A stretch of 14,524 bases of DNA from Candidatus Uhrbacteria bacterium RIFOXYA2_FULL_40_9. Lineage in GTDB: Bacteria > Patescibacteriota > Patescibacteriia > UBA9934 > GWF2-40-263. Both the position numbers and the translations under genes were made by a program. Below are positions 7,462 through 14,524 of the stretch, one piece after another (position 1 is the first letter of the stretch; each line of letters begins with the position of its first letter). The stretch spans positions 18,508 through 33,031 of the forward strand of contig MGEY01000063.1 in assembly GCA_001791615.1 (NCBI GenBank), read 5' to 3'. The notes beneath the pieces are model-generated. The model was not told the DNA's origin and did not search any database. It worked only from the letters and a program-made list of their open reading frames with translations.

Positions 7462-8295
7462 CTATATTGTACCAAGGATCTGTCCGAACAGTAAGGGAAT
7501 TTCTGTTGGATTATTCCAAAGATAGGTGAGCATAAAGAAAAAGAGAATCAAACCCATCAAAGCAAAGAAAATAAGAAGAACAAGAAAAATATCTGCAGCA
7601 AGAAGAGCTATATAAAGCCATTCATTTGGAAGAGGAATCGGAAGAGGCTCCCAAGAAAGAGGAGAAATGAGTTTACTTTTTCCTTTTGTCCAAAAGGATC
7701 CGTAAAACATTTGAACATTTAACCATGCAAACGTAAAAATATAGATAAAAAAGTCTACAAGAAAAGCAACGCCTTCTGTGCCGATATTCAAAGCACTTGT
7801 AATCAGATTTACAACATAAACAGCGCCACGTTTTATTGCTGCTTCCGCAGTCTTTTTCACAGAAGCTCTTAATTCCTCTTCTGCTTTGTCTTTTGCAGAA
7901 TCAAGAGCCCCACGTCTTTGCACAATACGATTTTTTGCTTGTTCTGTTCGTAGTTGGTTTACTCTTTGAATTACAGAGTCTTCTTGTCTTTGTTCTGGCG
8001 ATGGTTGAGATGTTTCTGAAGGAAGTTGAACTCCTGCCGGGAGATTTGGAATTTGTTGTTCTTGTTGTTCTTCCATTTCTTCCGTCGTCGCTTTTTCTGA
8101 TTGAGTACCAATACGAACAGGTGTATTGGCAGATATTCCTTCCAATGTTTTTGCGCGATTGTATTTTGAAGCGCGTCTTGCTCCTGCAGCAAATCTAATT
8201 TGCGCAGCTACCATGACTGCGGCTTTTTTTCGTGCTGCATTCTCGTAAAGAGTTGCTCGGCGTTGCGCTTCAATGGGGGTAACCTCCTTTGCCAT
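7462..8295 (-). CDS. Unknown membrane protein with long charged N-terminal region
   Basis: The product (277 residues) is not one I recognise. Residues 1-60 are basic and Ala/Arg-rich. Residues 65-110 are Glu/Gln/Pro-rich and probably disordered. Residues 110-155 are highly charged and likely helical or coiled coil (VNQLRTEQAKNRI...SVKKTAEAAIKR). The C-terminal half is membrane-embedded: one helix at about 174-196, then a Pro-rich loop (211-224), then a long hydrophobic stretch at 225-260 that may be one or two helices. The basic N-terminus suggests that the large soluble part is cytoplasmic. It follows clpC by 8 bp and precedes the beta-propeller gene, so it likely belongs to the envelope module. 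An AAAGGAGGT sequence lies inside the start of the gene, and initiation at the downstream ATT (codon 8) is possible but unproven. Confidence 0.72.
   Translation of the reverse strand: MAKEVTPIEAQRRATLYENAARKKAAVMVAAQIRFAAGARRASKYNRAKTLEGISANTPVRIGTQSEKATTEEMEEQQEQQIPNLPAGVQLPSETSQPSPEQRQEDSVIQRVNQLRTEQAKNRIVQRRGALDSAKDKAEEELRASVKKTAEAAIKRGAVYVVNLITSALNIGTEGVAFLVDFFIYIFTFAWLNVQMFYGSFWTKGKSKLISPLSWEPLPIPLPNEWLYIALLAADIFLVLLIFFALMGLILFFFMLTYLWNNPTEIPLLFGQILGTI
8282..8290 (-). promoter_or_regulatory. Near-perfect Shine-Dalgarno sequence inside the start of the unknown membrane protein gene
   Basis: On the minus strand AAAGGAGGT runs from 8290 to 8282, just after the ATG at 8295. It is complementary to the usual bacterial 16S 3' end. 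The GGAGG core is followed after 8 nt by an in-frame ATT (8274-8272). The bases also encode Lys-Glu-Val, so it may be accidental or cause ribosome pausing. Confidence 0.3.
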
Positions 8296-8303
8296 AGAAA
8301 AGA

Positions 8304-10766
8304 TTAGGGACGAGTCTGTACCACAGAGAGTGTTTTTCCGCGTAGTTTAATGGTAAAACTTCGTCCGGTATTTTTGAGAATGCGTTCTGCTATTGCATGC
8401 TCTATATGCGTTTGGATTTGCCTTCGAACATCACGTGCTCCATACAAAGGATTTGCCTGTTTGCAAATGAAAGTTGCAATTTCTTTTTGAATAGTAATAT
8501 GAACGTTTTGTGTTTTTAATCGAGAAACGAGTTCCTCTAATTGTTTTTGGGCAATCTGCTCAAGGACTTCACGGGTGAGAGGTTTGAAAAGGCACAGATG
8601 ATCAACACGATTGATCAGTTCTGGACGAAACCGTTCTTCAAGTTCTTTTCGAAGATCCGCAAGAAGAAGTTGTTGTTCTGCAGTTTGATCATGAACAAAA
8701 CCCATACCAGCACGTTGGAAACGTTCCAATCCTACATTTGATGTGAGAACAACGATGGCATTGCGGAAATTAACCGTTCTTCCAGTGGCATCTGTAATTT
8801 CTCCTTCTTCTAAGATTTGAAGCAAAATATTTTGCACATCGGGATGAGCTTTTTCAAGTTCATCAAAAAGAACCACAGAGTGTGGATGTTGTTTGATTTG
8901 ATCTGTTAATTTTGCTCGGTCTTGATATCCCACGTACCCAGCAGGTGCTCCAAGAAGTTTTGAAAGGGAGAATCCTTCTGCGTATTCAGACATGTCTAAA
9001 CGAACCAAAGATTTTTTTTCTTGAAAAAGGGTTTGAGAAATGACTTTTGCCATTTCTGTTTTTCCTACCCCTGAAGGGCCTAAGAAAAGGAAAGAAGCAA
9101 GAGGACGATTTGGTTCACTAAGTCCGCTTTTTGCACGACGCAAGGCTTGTGCAATTAATGAGACAGCAGAAGGTTGTCCTAAAATAGATCGGCAGAGTTC
9201 TTCTTCCAGGTGCTCAAAACCTTCTTGCTCTGAAAGAATATCTTTTAGTGGGATTCCTGTAATGCGAGAAACGACACGAGCAATATCTTGTTTCGTTATC
9301 GTGTAATCGATTACAGGCGAAGTTGCAGGAGAACAGTTTTGAAGAGACATCGCAAGATGATCCTCTTCCTTTTTTAGGAGAAGAGCTTCATCAAATTGTT
9401 CAGACAGAACGGCTTGTTTTTTTGCTTCTTGTGTTTCTTGAAGTTGTCGTTTCAAAAGATAGTGGTGTTCTGTTTGAGGATTTATTTCTGTTTGAGAAAC
9501 ACGAACACACGCAAGCGCTTCATCTAAAAGATCCAGGGCTTTATCTGGGAGTTGATTATGTTGAATATAACGTTCAGAAAAGGAAACAGCAGAATCAATT
9601 GCTTCTGAAGAGATACGAACTCCATGATAGGATTCATAATAGGGAGCCACACCTTTCAGGATTTCACGTGTTTTTTGGCTATCTGGTTCCTTAATCAGAA
9701 CGGATTGAAAACGGCGTTCAAGAGCGCGATCCGTTTCAATAAATTTTTTGTACTCTGCAAGCGTGGTGGCGCCGATACAGTGTATTTCACCGCGTGCAAG
9801 AGCAGGTTTCAAAATGCTTGCAGCATCCATAGAACCTGATGCAGATCCAGCACCCACCAGAGCATGAATTTCATCAATAAAGAGAATGACATCTGGGTCT
9901 TCTTGAACTTCTTCAATAATTTGTTTAAGACGCGCTTCAAATTCACCACGGTACATAGTGCCTGCAACCACATGAGCGAGATCTAGAGCAATCAAATGTT
10001 TGTGTTGTAATGGAGCAGGAACTTTCTGTTCTGCAATACGTTTTGCCAATCCTTCTACAATGGCTGTTTTTCCTACCCCAGGTTCTCCAATTAAGAGAGG
10101 ATTATTTTTTGTTCGTCGACAAAGAATCTCCATAAGTCGTTGAATTTCTTCTTCACGTCCAATCACTGGATCAATTTTTTTATGAAATTCTTCACTGGTC
10201 AAATCCCTTCCGAAATATTCTAACGCCGAAGTTTTTTTCTCAGGAGATTCTTGAAGGGGAGTTTCCTCAGAATCTTCAGGAGAAAGATGTTCTGTAAGTT
10301 TTGGAAAATGAGAGGTCCCATTCAACACAAGAGAAAGTTGATGACGAATGAGAGAAAGGTCAATTTTTTCTTTTTCAAAAAAATGCATGAGGTGAGTCGG
10401 ATGAATTTGTAAAAGACCTGAAAGGAGATGCTCTGTGCCAACATAAGAATGTCCATGGGCACTGGCTGTAAGCACAGCTTTTTCTACTGCACGTTTTGCT
10501 TCCTTGGAAAGTTCTAGTGTTAACTCATTGGAAGGAGTCAGATTTTTTTGTTTTGGAAGAGAAAGCACCAAACGATTCATGAGATTTTTTTTTACTTGTG
10601 CTTTTTTGAGTATCTCTGCAGCTACACATCCACTTTCTGTTCCAATAGCCCAAAACAGAACTTCTGGCTGAATACTTTCTTGTCCTTGTTCTACAGCAAA
10701 TGTGAGCGCTTTTGTAAGAGCATTTTTTAAATGTGTGGAAAATTTTTCAACAATTTCATGTGACAT
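8304..10766 (-). CDS. clpC: ATP-dependent Clp protease ATP-binding subunit ClpC
   Basis: This is an 820-residue class I Hsp100 AAA+ unfoldase. Order of parts: N-terminal double Clp repeat (about 1-150), acidic linker (160-180), first AAA+ module with Walker A GEPGVGKT (227-234), Walker B ILFIDEIHA (294-302), pore loop MYRG (271-274) and arginine finger region ERRFQ (350-354). Then a short middle domain (about 425-475) contains a UVR-like segment EQFDEALLLKKEED, as in ClpC rather than ClpB. The second module has Walker A GPSGVGKT (563-570), pore loop GYVGY (610-614), Walker B VVLFDELEKAH (631-641) and sensor 2 GARDVRR (776-782). MGF at 688-690 occupies the place of the ClpP-docking loop (VGF in Bacillus), so it probably feeds ClpP, which must be encoded elsewhere. 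It overlaps the htpX end by 11 bp. No CIRCE-type repeat is seen upstream. Confidence 0.96.
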   Translation of the reverse strand: MSHEIVEKFSTHLKNALTKALTFAVEQGQESIQPEVLFWAIGTESGCVAAEILKKAQVKKNLMNRLVLSLPKQKNLTPSNELTLELSKEAKRAVEKAVLTASAHGHSYVGTEHLLSGLLQIHPTHLMHFFEKEKIDLSLIRHQLSLVLNGTSHFPKLTEHLSPEDSEETPLQESPEKKTSALEYFGRDLTSEEFHKKIDPVIGREEEIQRLMEILCRRTKNNPLLIGEPGVGKTAIVEGLAKRIAEQKVPAPLQHKHLIALDLAHVVAGTMYRGEFEARLKQIIEEVQEDPDVILFIDEIHALVGAGSASGSMDAASILKPALARGEIHCIGATTLAEYKKFIETDRALERRFQSVLIKEPDSQKTREILKGVAPYYESYHGVRISSEAIDSAVSFSERYIQHNQLPDKALDLLDEALACVRVSQTEINPQTEHHYLLKRQLQETQEAKKQAVLSEQFDEALLLKKEEDHLAMSLQNCSPATSPVIDYTITKQDIARVVSRITGIPLKDILSEQEGFEHLEEELCRSILGQPSAVSLIAQALRRAKSGLSEPNRPLASFLFLGPSGVGKTEMAKVISQTLFQEKKSLVRLDMSEYAEGFSLSKLLGAPAGYVGYQDRAKLTDQIKQHPHSVVLFDELEKAHPDVQNILLQILEEGEITDATGRTVNFRNAIVVLTSNVGLERFQRAGMGFVHDQTAEQQLLLADLRKELEERFRPELINRVDHLCLFKPLTREVLEQIAQKQLEELVSRLKTQNVHITIQKEIATFICKQANPLYGARDVRRQIQTHIEHAIAERILKNTGRSFTIKLRGKTLSVVQTRP

Positions 10767-11661
10767 ATGAGTGTCCTCCTATTGTTTGTAATCGACGAAT
10801 CCTTTCTTCTATTGGTGGATGCGTGCTGAATAAGTGTTCGAAACGTTTTGTTACGTGCGGATCAAAGGGGTTGGCAAGAAAGAGATGAGCGGTTGCATGA
10901 TTTGCGTGTTTAAGAGGAAGATCTTGTGCAGCTATTTTTTGTAGAGCTTGTGCTAATCCATCAGGATAACGTGTCAGTAAAGAGGCAGAAGCATCTGCAA
11001 GATATTCTCGCGATCGGCTCACAGCAAATTTAATGAGCTGAGCAAAAAGAGGAGAGAGAATTGCGAGCAGAATCCCGATGAAAAAGAGAATAACTGTTGC
11101 TTGTTGAGAATCTTGTGAATTTCCACGCCGAAAAAGAAAAGAATGCAAAAGGACATCAGAAAGAAGAAGTATCGTACCTACAAGAACAACAACAAGCGTC
11201 ATAATGCGGATATCATAATTTTTTATGTGAGAGAGTTCATGAGCAATCACACCTTCCAATTCTTGTTTACTTAGAATTTGCAAAAGTCCAGTAGTAACCG
11301 CAATACTTGCTGTTTCAGGTTTTCTTCCTGTGGCACAAGCATTGGCAGCAGGATCAGTGATGAGATAGATTTTTGGGGTAGGAATTCCGGCTGTAATGGA
11401 GAGATTTTCCACAAGACGATAAAGTTCAGGAAGATCTTTTTTTTCAACAAGCTTTGCTCCGGCTGTGGTCAGAGCAACCACATCGCCTTTGAAGTAGCCT
11501 ATGAGGATGAAGATCGTGGCAAAAATAACAGCGAGAAAGATTCCCGTTTCCGGGGCATTCAGTAAAAGACCAAAAAACCATCCAAGCACCACAATGATAA
11601 TTGAAAAAATACTGATCAGAAGGATGGTTCTTCTATTATTTTTGGTTATCTCGTCGTACAT
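10756..11661 (-). CDS. htpX: Membrane zinc metalloprotease HtpX (M48)
   Basis: HtpX is an integral-membrane M48 protease that degrades damaged membrane proteins. The 301-residue product is of usual length. It has helices at about 13-33, 39-57, 153-175 and 189-211. The zinc site HELSH is at 141-145 and the third ligand is E219 in SREYLAD (217-223). The conserved FSTHPP (278-283) is near the C-terminus. All catalytic residues are present. It starts 1 bp after the lemA stop and ends 11 bp inside clpC, so the three are almost certainly co-transcribed and coupled. lemA and htpX are often neighbours in bacteria, suggesting a joint role at the membrane. The start has no Shine-Dalgarno site, and the ATG is placed by the lemA junction. 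Confidence 0.96.
   Translation of the reverse strand: MYDEITKNNRRTILLISIFSIIIVVLGWFFGLLLNAPETGIFLAVIFATIFILIGYFKGDVVALTTAGAKLVEKKDLPELYRLVENLSITAGIPTPKIYLITDPAANACATGRKPETASIAVTTGLLQILSKQELEGVIAHELSHIKNYDIRIMTLVVVLVGTILLLSDVLLHSFLFRRGNSQDSQQATVILFFIGILLAILSPLFAQLIKFAVSRSREYLADASASLLTRYPDGLAQALQKIAAQDLPLKHANHATAHLFLANPFDPHVTKRFEHLFSTHPPIEERIRRLQTIGGHSYVT
10775..10780 (-). promoter_or_regulatory. Strong ribosome binding site of clpC within the htpX 3' end
   Basis: AGGAGG (minus strand 10780-10775) lies 8 nt upstream of the clpC ATG at 10766. It is the only clear, well-spaced Shine-Dalgarno site among the gene starts in this window, and it fixes the clpC start. The same bases encode Gly-Gly near the HtpX C-terminus, so htpX and clpC are translationally linked. 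Confidence 0.85.
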
Positions 11662-11662
11662 G

Positions 11663-12217
11663 TTAAGAGAAATTTACGTGTGGTGTTTCTTGAGCTTCAT
11701 CAGGAGCATCAAAGAAATCTCGTTTCTGGAATCCGAAAGTGTTTGCGATCAGATTAGTTGGGAAGACCTGAAGTTTGATGTTAAAATCGCGCACTATGCT
11801 GTTATAAAAGCGTCGTGCTGCTTGGATTTTATCTTCTGCATCTGTGAGTTCTTGTTGAAGATGAAGGTAATTTCCTACAGCTTGAAGAGAAGGATAATTT
11901 TCTGCCACAGCAAAAAGCGATTTGAGTGTTTGTGTTAAAGTGTTTTCTGCTTGGGTGTGATCTTCCATGCTTTTTGCTTGCATCGCTTGAGAGCGCGCCT
12001 GCGTGACTTTAGTAAAAACTCCTTCTTCATGCGTTGCATAAGCCTTCACTGTTTGCACAAGATTTGGAATAAGGTCATAACGGCGTTTGAGCTGAACTTC
12101 AATATCTGACCAGCCTTCTTCTGCACGATTGCGCGAGCGAATCAGGCTATTGTATGTTAAAATAAGCCAACCAGAGATCGCGAAAAGAATCACGATGCAA
12201 ACAAGAAGAATTTCCAT
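11663..12217 (-). CDS. lemA: LemA family membrane protein
   Basis: The 184-residue product matches the LemA family. A short outward N-terminus is followed by a membrane helix (about 3-23) and a long helical-bundle domain. The latter carries the conserved RNRAEEGWSDIEVQLKRRYDLIPNL (29-53) and, near the end, FYNSIVRDFN (137-146) and FPTNLIANTFGF (152-163). LemA proteins are common in bacteria with no settled biochemical role; proximity to htpX is frequent and suggests help in membrane quality control. It is the first gene of the eight-gene operon, with a strong promoter candidate about 28 nt before its ATG. There is no Shine-Dalgarno site. It is separated from the next gene by 1 bp. Confidence 0.96.
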   Translation of the reverse strand: MEILLVCIVILFAISGWLILTYNSLIRSRNRAEEGWSDIEVQLKRRYDLIPNLVQTVKAYATHEEGVFTKVTQARSQAMQAKSMEDHTQAENTLTQTLKSLFAVAENYPSLQAVGNYLHLQQELTDAEDKIQAARRFYNSIVRDFNIKLQVFPTNLIANTFGFQKRDFFDAPDEAQETPHVNFS

Positions 12218-12225
12218 AAAAAGTA

Positions 12226-12254
12226 TTGGAAAGTAAGTAATTTTCTAATAAAAT
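12226..12254 (+). promoter_or_regulatory. Sigma-70-type promoter for pgm-tyrS
   Basis: The -35 element TTGGAA (12226-12231) and -10 element TAAAAT (12249-12254, 5 of 6 to consensus) are separated by exactly 17 bp. Transcription would start near 12261, about 29 nt before the pgm ATG. It overlaps the divergent lemA promoter. Confidence 0.6.
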
Positions 12255-12281
12255 GGTACGGGATTTCCCCCATAACGTCAA
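12253..12281 (-). promoter_or_regulatory. Sigma-70-type promoter for the lemA-radA operon
   Basis: On the minus strand TTGACG (12281-12276, 5 of 6 to consensus) and TACCAT (12258-12253, 4 of 6) are separated by 17 bp. The start would be near 12246, about 28 nt before lemA. The spacer holds a GC-rich block (GGGATTTCCCCC on the plus strand, 12260-12271) that stands out in AT-rich surroundings and could be an operator. Confidence 0.6.
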
Positions 12282-12289
12282 TCATATTT

Positions 12290-13660
12290 ATGCAGGTTCC
12301 ACATCATGTTTTCAAGGCTTATGACATCCGCGGATTATCAAAAGGAGAGATTACACAAGCTTTTGCTTATGCGCTTGGAAAAGCGTATGTCACTTTTCTC
12401 ACAAAAGAAAATCCTGGAGTGGATTTGCGTGTCGTTGTAGGTCATGATATGCGAGAAACATCTCCTGTTTTGGAAGAATTTTTAATAAAAGGACTAACAG
12501 AATGTGGAGCAGATGTTTTTCAAGTCGGACTTGTTTCAACCCCTGCCTATTATTTTAGTGTAGGACATCTTGAGGCTCAGGGAGGGTTGATGGTCACAGC
12601 TTCTCATAATCCTGCTCAGTACAATGGATTCAAAGTCGTACGTGCAAAAGCTGTGCCGCTTGGAGGAGAAAGCGGATTTGAACAAATGAGAGATATTATG
12701 GAACAAGAAACTTTCCTTGTAACAGAAAAGCAGGGAATAGTGACGCAGATTGAGGCGATTCCTGAAAAAGCCGCGGAAGCAGAAATAACTTATGCTGGGG
12801 ATGCCCTGATTAAAAAGTTTAAAATAATTGTGGACTCAGGAAATGGTATGGGAGCGCAATACCTTGATGCTTTGTTTGAAAAAATAAACGTTGATGTCAC
12901 ACGGATGTATTGGGATATGGATGGAACCTTTCCCAATCATGAATCCAATCCCATGAAAGAAGAAACACTTATTGAGATGAAGAAACGTCTTATAGAAGAA
13001 CAGGCTGATCTTGGAATTGCCACAGATGGGGATGGAGATCGCATTTTCTTTATCGATAACACGGGGAAGACAGTAGAGCCTGCGATTATTCGCGGAATGT
13101 TGGCTCAAGTAATGTTACGACGATTTCCTGGATCAACCATTTGTTATGATGTCCGTCCAGGGAAGATCACTAAAGATCTCATTGAGGAAGCTGGAGGAAA
13201 GCCTTCACTCACAAAAGTTGGACATTCACTTATCAAAGCTCAAATGCGTGAAGTGGGAGCTATGTTTGGAGGAGAATCTTCCGGACATTTCTTTTATCGT
13301 TATCCAACAGGGATTTATGAAGGACCTGTCACAGCAATCATACAAATTTTACAAGAGCTTACTGCGAGCGGAAAAACATTTTCAGAATTGACAGCCCCTT
13401 ATTATCGATATTTTCATTCTGGAGAAATTAATTATGTTGTTGAAGATAAAGAAGCAACACTTGCAAGAATTCGTGTAGCTTACGCAGATGCAGATCTCAT
13501 GGAGTTAGATGGTCTTACTGTGACTTACCCTACCTATTGGTTTAATGTTCGTCCTTCCAATACAGAATCACTTCTCCGTTTTACTCTTGAAGCTGTGGAT
13601 CAAGCCACAATGGAACAACAACGCGACGAAGTGATCCATCTTATTCAATCTGCTTCTTAA
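12290..13660 (+). CDS. Phosphomannomutase/phosphoglucomutase
   Basis: This alpha-D-phosphohexomutase interconverts hexose 1- and 6-phosphates, feeding nucleotide-sugar, glycan and cell-envelope synthesis in the cytoplasm. The 456-residue length is typical. The four domains show KAYDIRG (9-15), the active phosphoserine loop TASHNP (103-108, S105), metal-binding DGDGDR (246-251), sugar-binding GGESSGH (327-333) and phosphate-binding RPSNTE (421-426). All catalytic residues are intact. The sugar loop reads GGESSGH rather than the GEMSGH common in ManB/AlgC types, so mannose or glucose preference cannot be assigned. It begins a plus-strand unit with tyrS, whose start follows by 9 bp. The start has no Shine-Dalgarno site, but a promoter sits suitably upstream. 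Confidence 0.95.
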   Translation: MQVPHHVFKAYDIRGLSKGEITQAFAYALGKAYVTFLTKENPGVDLRVVVGHDMRETSPVLEEFLIKGLTECGADVFQVGLVSTPAYYFSVGHLEAQGGLMVTASHNPAQYNGFKVVRAKAVPLGGESGFEQMRDIMEQETFLVTEKQGIVTQIEAIPEKAAEAEITYAGDALIKKFKIIVDSGNGMGAQYLDALFEKINVDVTRMYWDMDGTFPNHESNPMKEETLIEMKKRLIEEQADLGIATDGDGDRIFFIDNTGKTVEPAIIRGMLAQVMLRRFPGSTICYDVRPGKITKDLIEEAGGKPSLTKVGHSLIKAQMREVGAMFGGESSGHFFYRYPTGIYEGPVTAIIQILQELTASGKTFSELTAPYYRYFHSGEINYVVEDKEATLARIRVAYADADLMELDGLTVTYPTYWFNVRPSNTESLLRFTLEAVDQATMEQQRDEVIHLIQSAS

Positions 13661-13669
13661 TATTTTTCT

Positions 13670-14524
13670 ATGTCCGTTATCACTGATTCATCAAAAATTG
13701 ACCACTTGCTTTTCAGAGGGATCGAAGCTGTCTATCCATCAAAAGATTTTTTGGAAGCACGTTTAAAAGAAGGAAAACAACTGACGCTTTATTTAGGAAT
13801 GGATCCAACAGGTCCTAATCTTCATATGGGACACGCGATTGTGCTTCGAAAAATGCGAGAGTTTCAAGATCTTGGACACAAACTGATTATTCTCATTGGA
13901 GATTTCACGGGCATGATCGGGGATCCTACTGATAAATCTGCTACGCGCGTTGGTCTGACTCGGGAGCAAGTGCTAGAGAACGCGACGAATTACAAAGAAC
14001 AAGCAAGCAAGCTTGTTTCGTTTGAAGGAGAGAATGCTGCAGAACTCAAATATAACAGTGAATGGCTTGAAAAAATGAATTTTGCAGATATTGTGGAGCT
14101 GGCTTCACACTTTACTGTGCAACAACTTTTGGAGCGTGACATGTTTGAGAAACGAATGGAAGAAGGAAAACCCATTCATCTGCATGAGTTTCTTTATCCG
14201 CTTATGCAAGGATATGACTGTGTGGTGATGGATGTGGATGGAGAGATTGGAGGCAATGATCAAACCTTTAATATGCTTGCAGGTCGTTCACTCATGAAAA
14301 GTCTGAAGAACAAGGAAAAGTTTGTAGTAACCATGAAATTACTTGTTGATCCAACAGGTAAGAAGATGGGAAAGAGCGAGGGGAATATGATAACGCTTGC
14401 GGATTCTCCAGATGAGATGTTTGGAAAAGTAATGAGTTGGACGGATGAAATGATCGTATCAGGATTTGAGCTTTGTACTTTGGTTAGCGATGAAGAGGTA
14501 AAAGCCATTGCAAACGAATTAGAA
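13670..14524 (+). CDS. tyrS: Tyrosyl-tRNA synthetase (partial, cut by window end)
   Basis: The frame starts with ATG at 13670, 9 bp after the pgm stop, and stays open to the last base: 285 codons of about 400. It is a class I synthetase that charges tRNA-Tyr. The HIGH-type motif is in PTGPNLHMGH (46-55), preceded by YLGMD (41-45). GDFTGMIGDPT (77-87) follows. The tyrosine-binding QGYD (180-183) and GGNDQTFN (194-201) are present. The KMSKS loop reads KKMGKS (231-236), with Gly for the first Ser. The wording of GMIGDPT and GGNDQTFN fits the TyrZ-like type-2 branch rather than the E. coli TyrS branch, so a C-terminal S4 domain is expected past the window. No Shine-Dalgarno site is visible before the ATG. 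Co-transcription with pgm is likely. Confidence 0.95.
   Translation, partial: MSVITDSSKIDHLLFRGIEAVYPSKDFLEARLKEGKQLTLYLGMDPTGPNLHMGHAIVLRKMREFQDLGHKLIILIGDFTGMIGDPTDKSATRVGLTREQVLENATNYKEQASKLVSFEGENAAELKYNSEWLEKMNFADIVELASHFTVQQLLERDMFEKRMEEGKPIHLHEFLYPLMQGYDCVVMDVDGEIGGNDQTFNMLAGRSLMKSLKNKEKFVVTMKLLVDPTGKKMGKSEGNMITLADSPDEMFGKVMSWTDEMIVSGFELCTLVSDEEVKAIANELE

Noticed and set aside
7422..7494. Internal promoter before the beta-propeller gene (TACAAT at 7471-7466 or TATCTT at 7427-7422, minus strand)
   Set aside because: TACAAT has only a poor -35 (TTACTG) at 17 bp, and TATCTT lies 22 bp from a TTGAAG. Neither pairing is convincing.
8045..8080. Short repeats of TTGTTGTTCT type
   Set aside because: They encode the Glu/Gln-rich segment of the unknown membrane protein; low-complexity coding sequence explains them.
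10756..10758. UGA recoding as glycine (as in Gracilibacteria)
   Set aside because: TGA ends htpX and recG at positions that give normal family lengths, so it acts as a stop.
10766..10800. CIRCE or CtsR-type heat-shock operator before clpC
   Set aside because: clpC begins inside htpX, and no inverted or direct operator repeat of those types is visible there or before lemA.

Overview
This window looks like chromosomal DNA of a Candidate Phyla Radiation (Patescibacteria) bacterium, probably of the Parcubacteria/Uhrbacteria/Magasanikbacteria kind. The clues are very tight gene packing, few Shine-Dalgarno sites, moderately AT-rich DNA, small single-copy housekeeping genes beside membrane proteins of unknown function, and a two-helix TrbC/VirB2-like segment of the sort common in these genomes. 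This placement is an inference; no rRNA is present to test it. TGA is used as a stop (recG, htpX), so the UGA-glycine code of Gracilibacteria/Absconditabacteria is not in use.

Layout. (1) 99-897, plus strand: a small two-helix membrane protein, a tRNA-Arg with anticodon GCG, and a strong hairpin terminator. (2) 898-2949, plus strand: recG. (3) 2968-12217, minus strand: eight genes head to tail with gaps from -11 to 46 bp. In transcription order they are lemA, htpX, clpC, an unknown membrane protein, a membrane-anchored beta-propeller protein, a DsbA-like oxidoreductase, a cysteine-rich TrbC-like/M15-peptidase fusion, and radA. A good promoter lies just upstream of lemA and a hairpin terminator lies beyond radA, inside the recG gene. 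(4) 12290-14524, plus strand: a phosphomannomutase/phosphoglucomutase gene and the first 285 codons of tyrS, cut by the window end.

How the genes fit together. LemA, HtpX and ClpC are membrane and cytoplasmic quality-control proteins. The four genes between clpC and radA form an envelope module: two unknown membrane proteins, a thiol oxidoreductase, and an exported protein whose predicted mature part has 16 cysteines and a complete M15 (VanY-like) zinc peptidase site. The oxidoreductase gene ends 3 bp before that cysteine-rich gene, which suggests that it forms the disulfides. This fusion and its operon setting are the most novel part of the window.

Regulation visible in sequence. The lemA and pgm promoters face each other across 72 bp and their -10 elements overlap, so they probably compete. 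The recG and radA operons converge with an 18-bp gap, and each appears to end at a terminator inside the other's coding region, giving antisense overlap of about 190 nt. No mobile elements, CRISPR arrays or gene-free stretches over 300 bp were seen.
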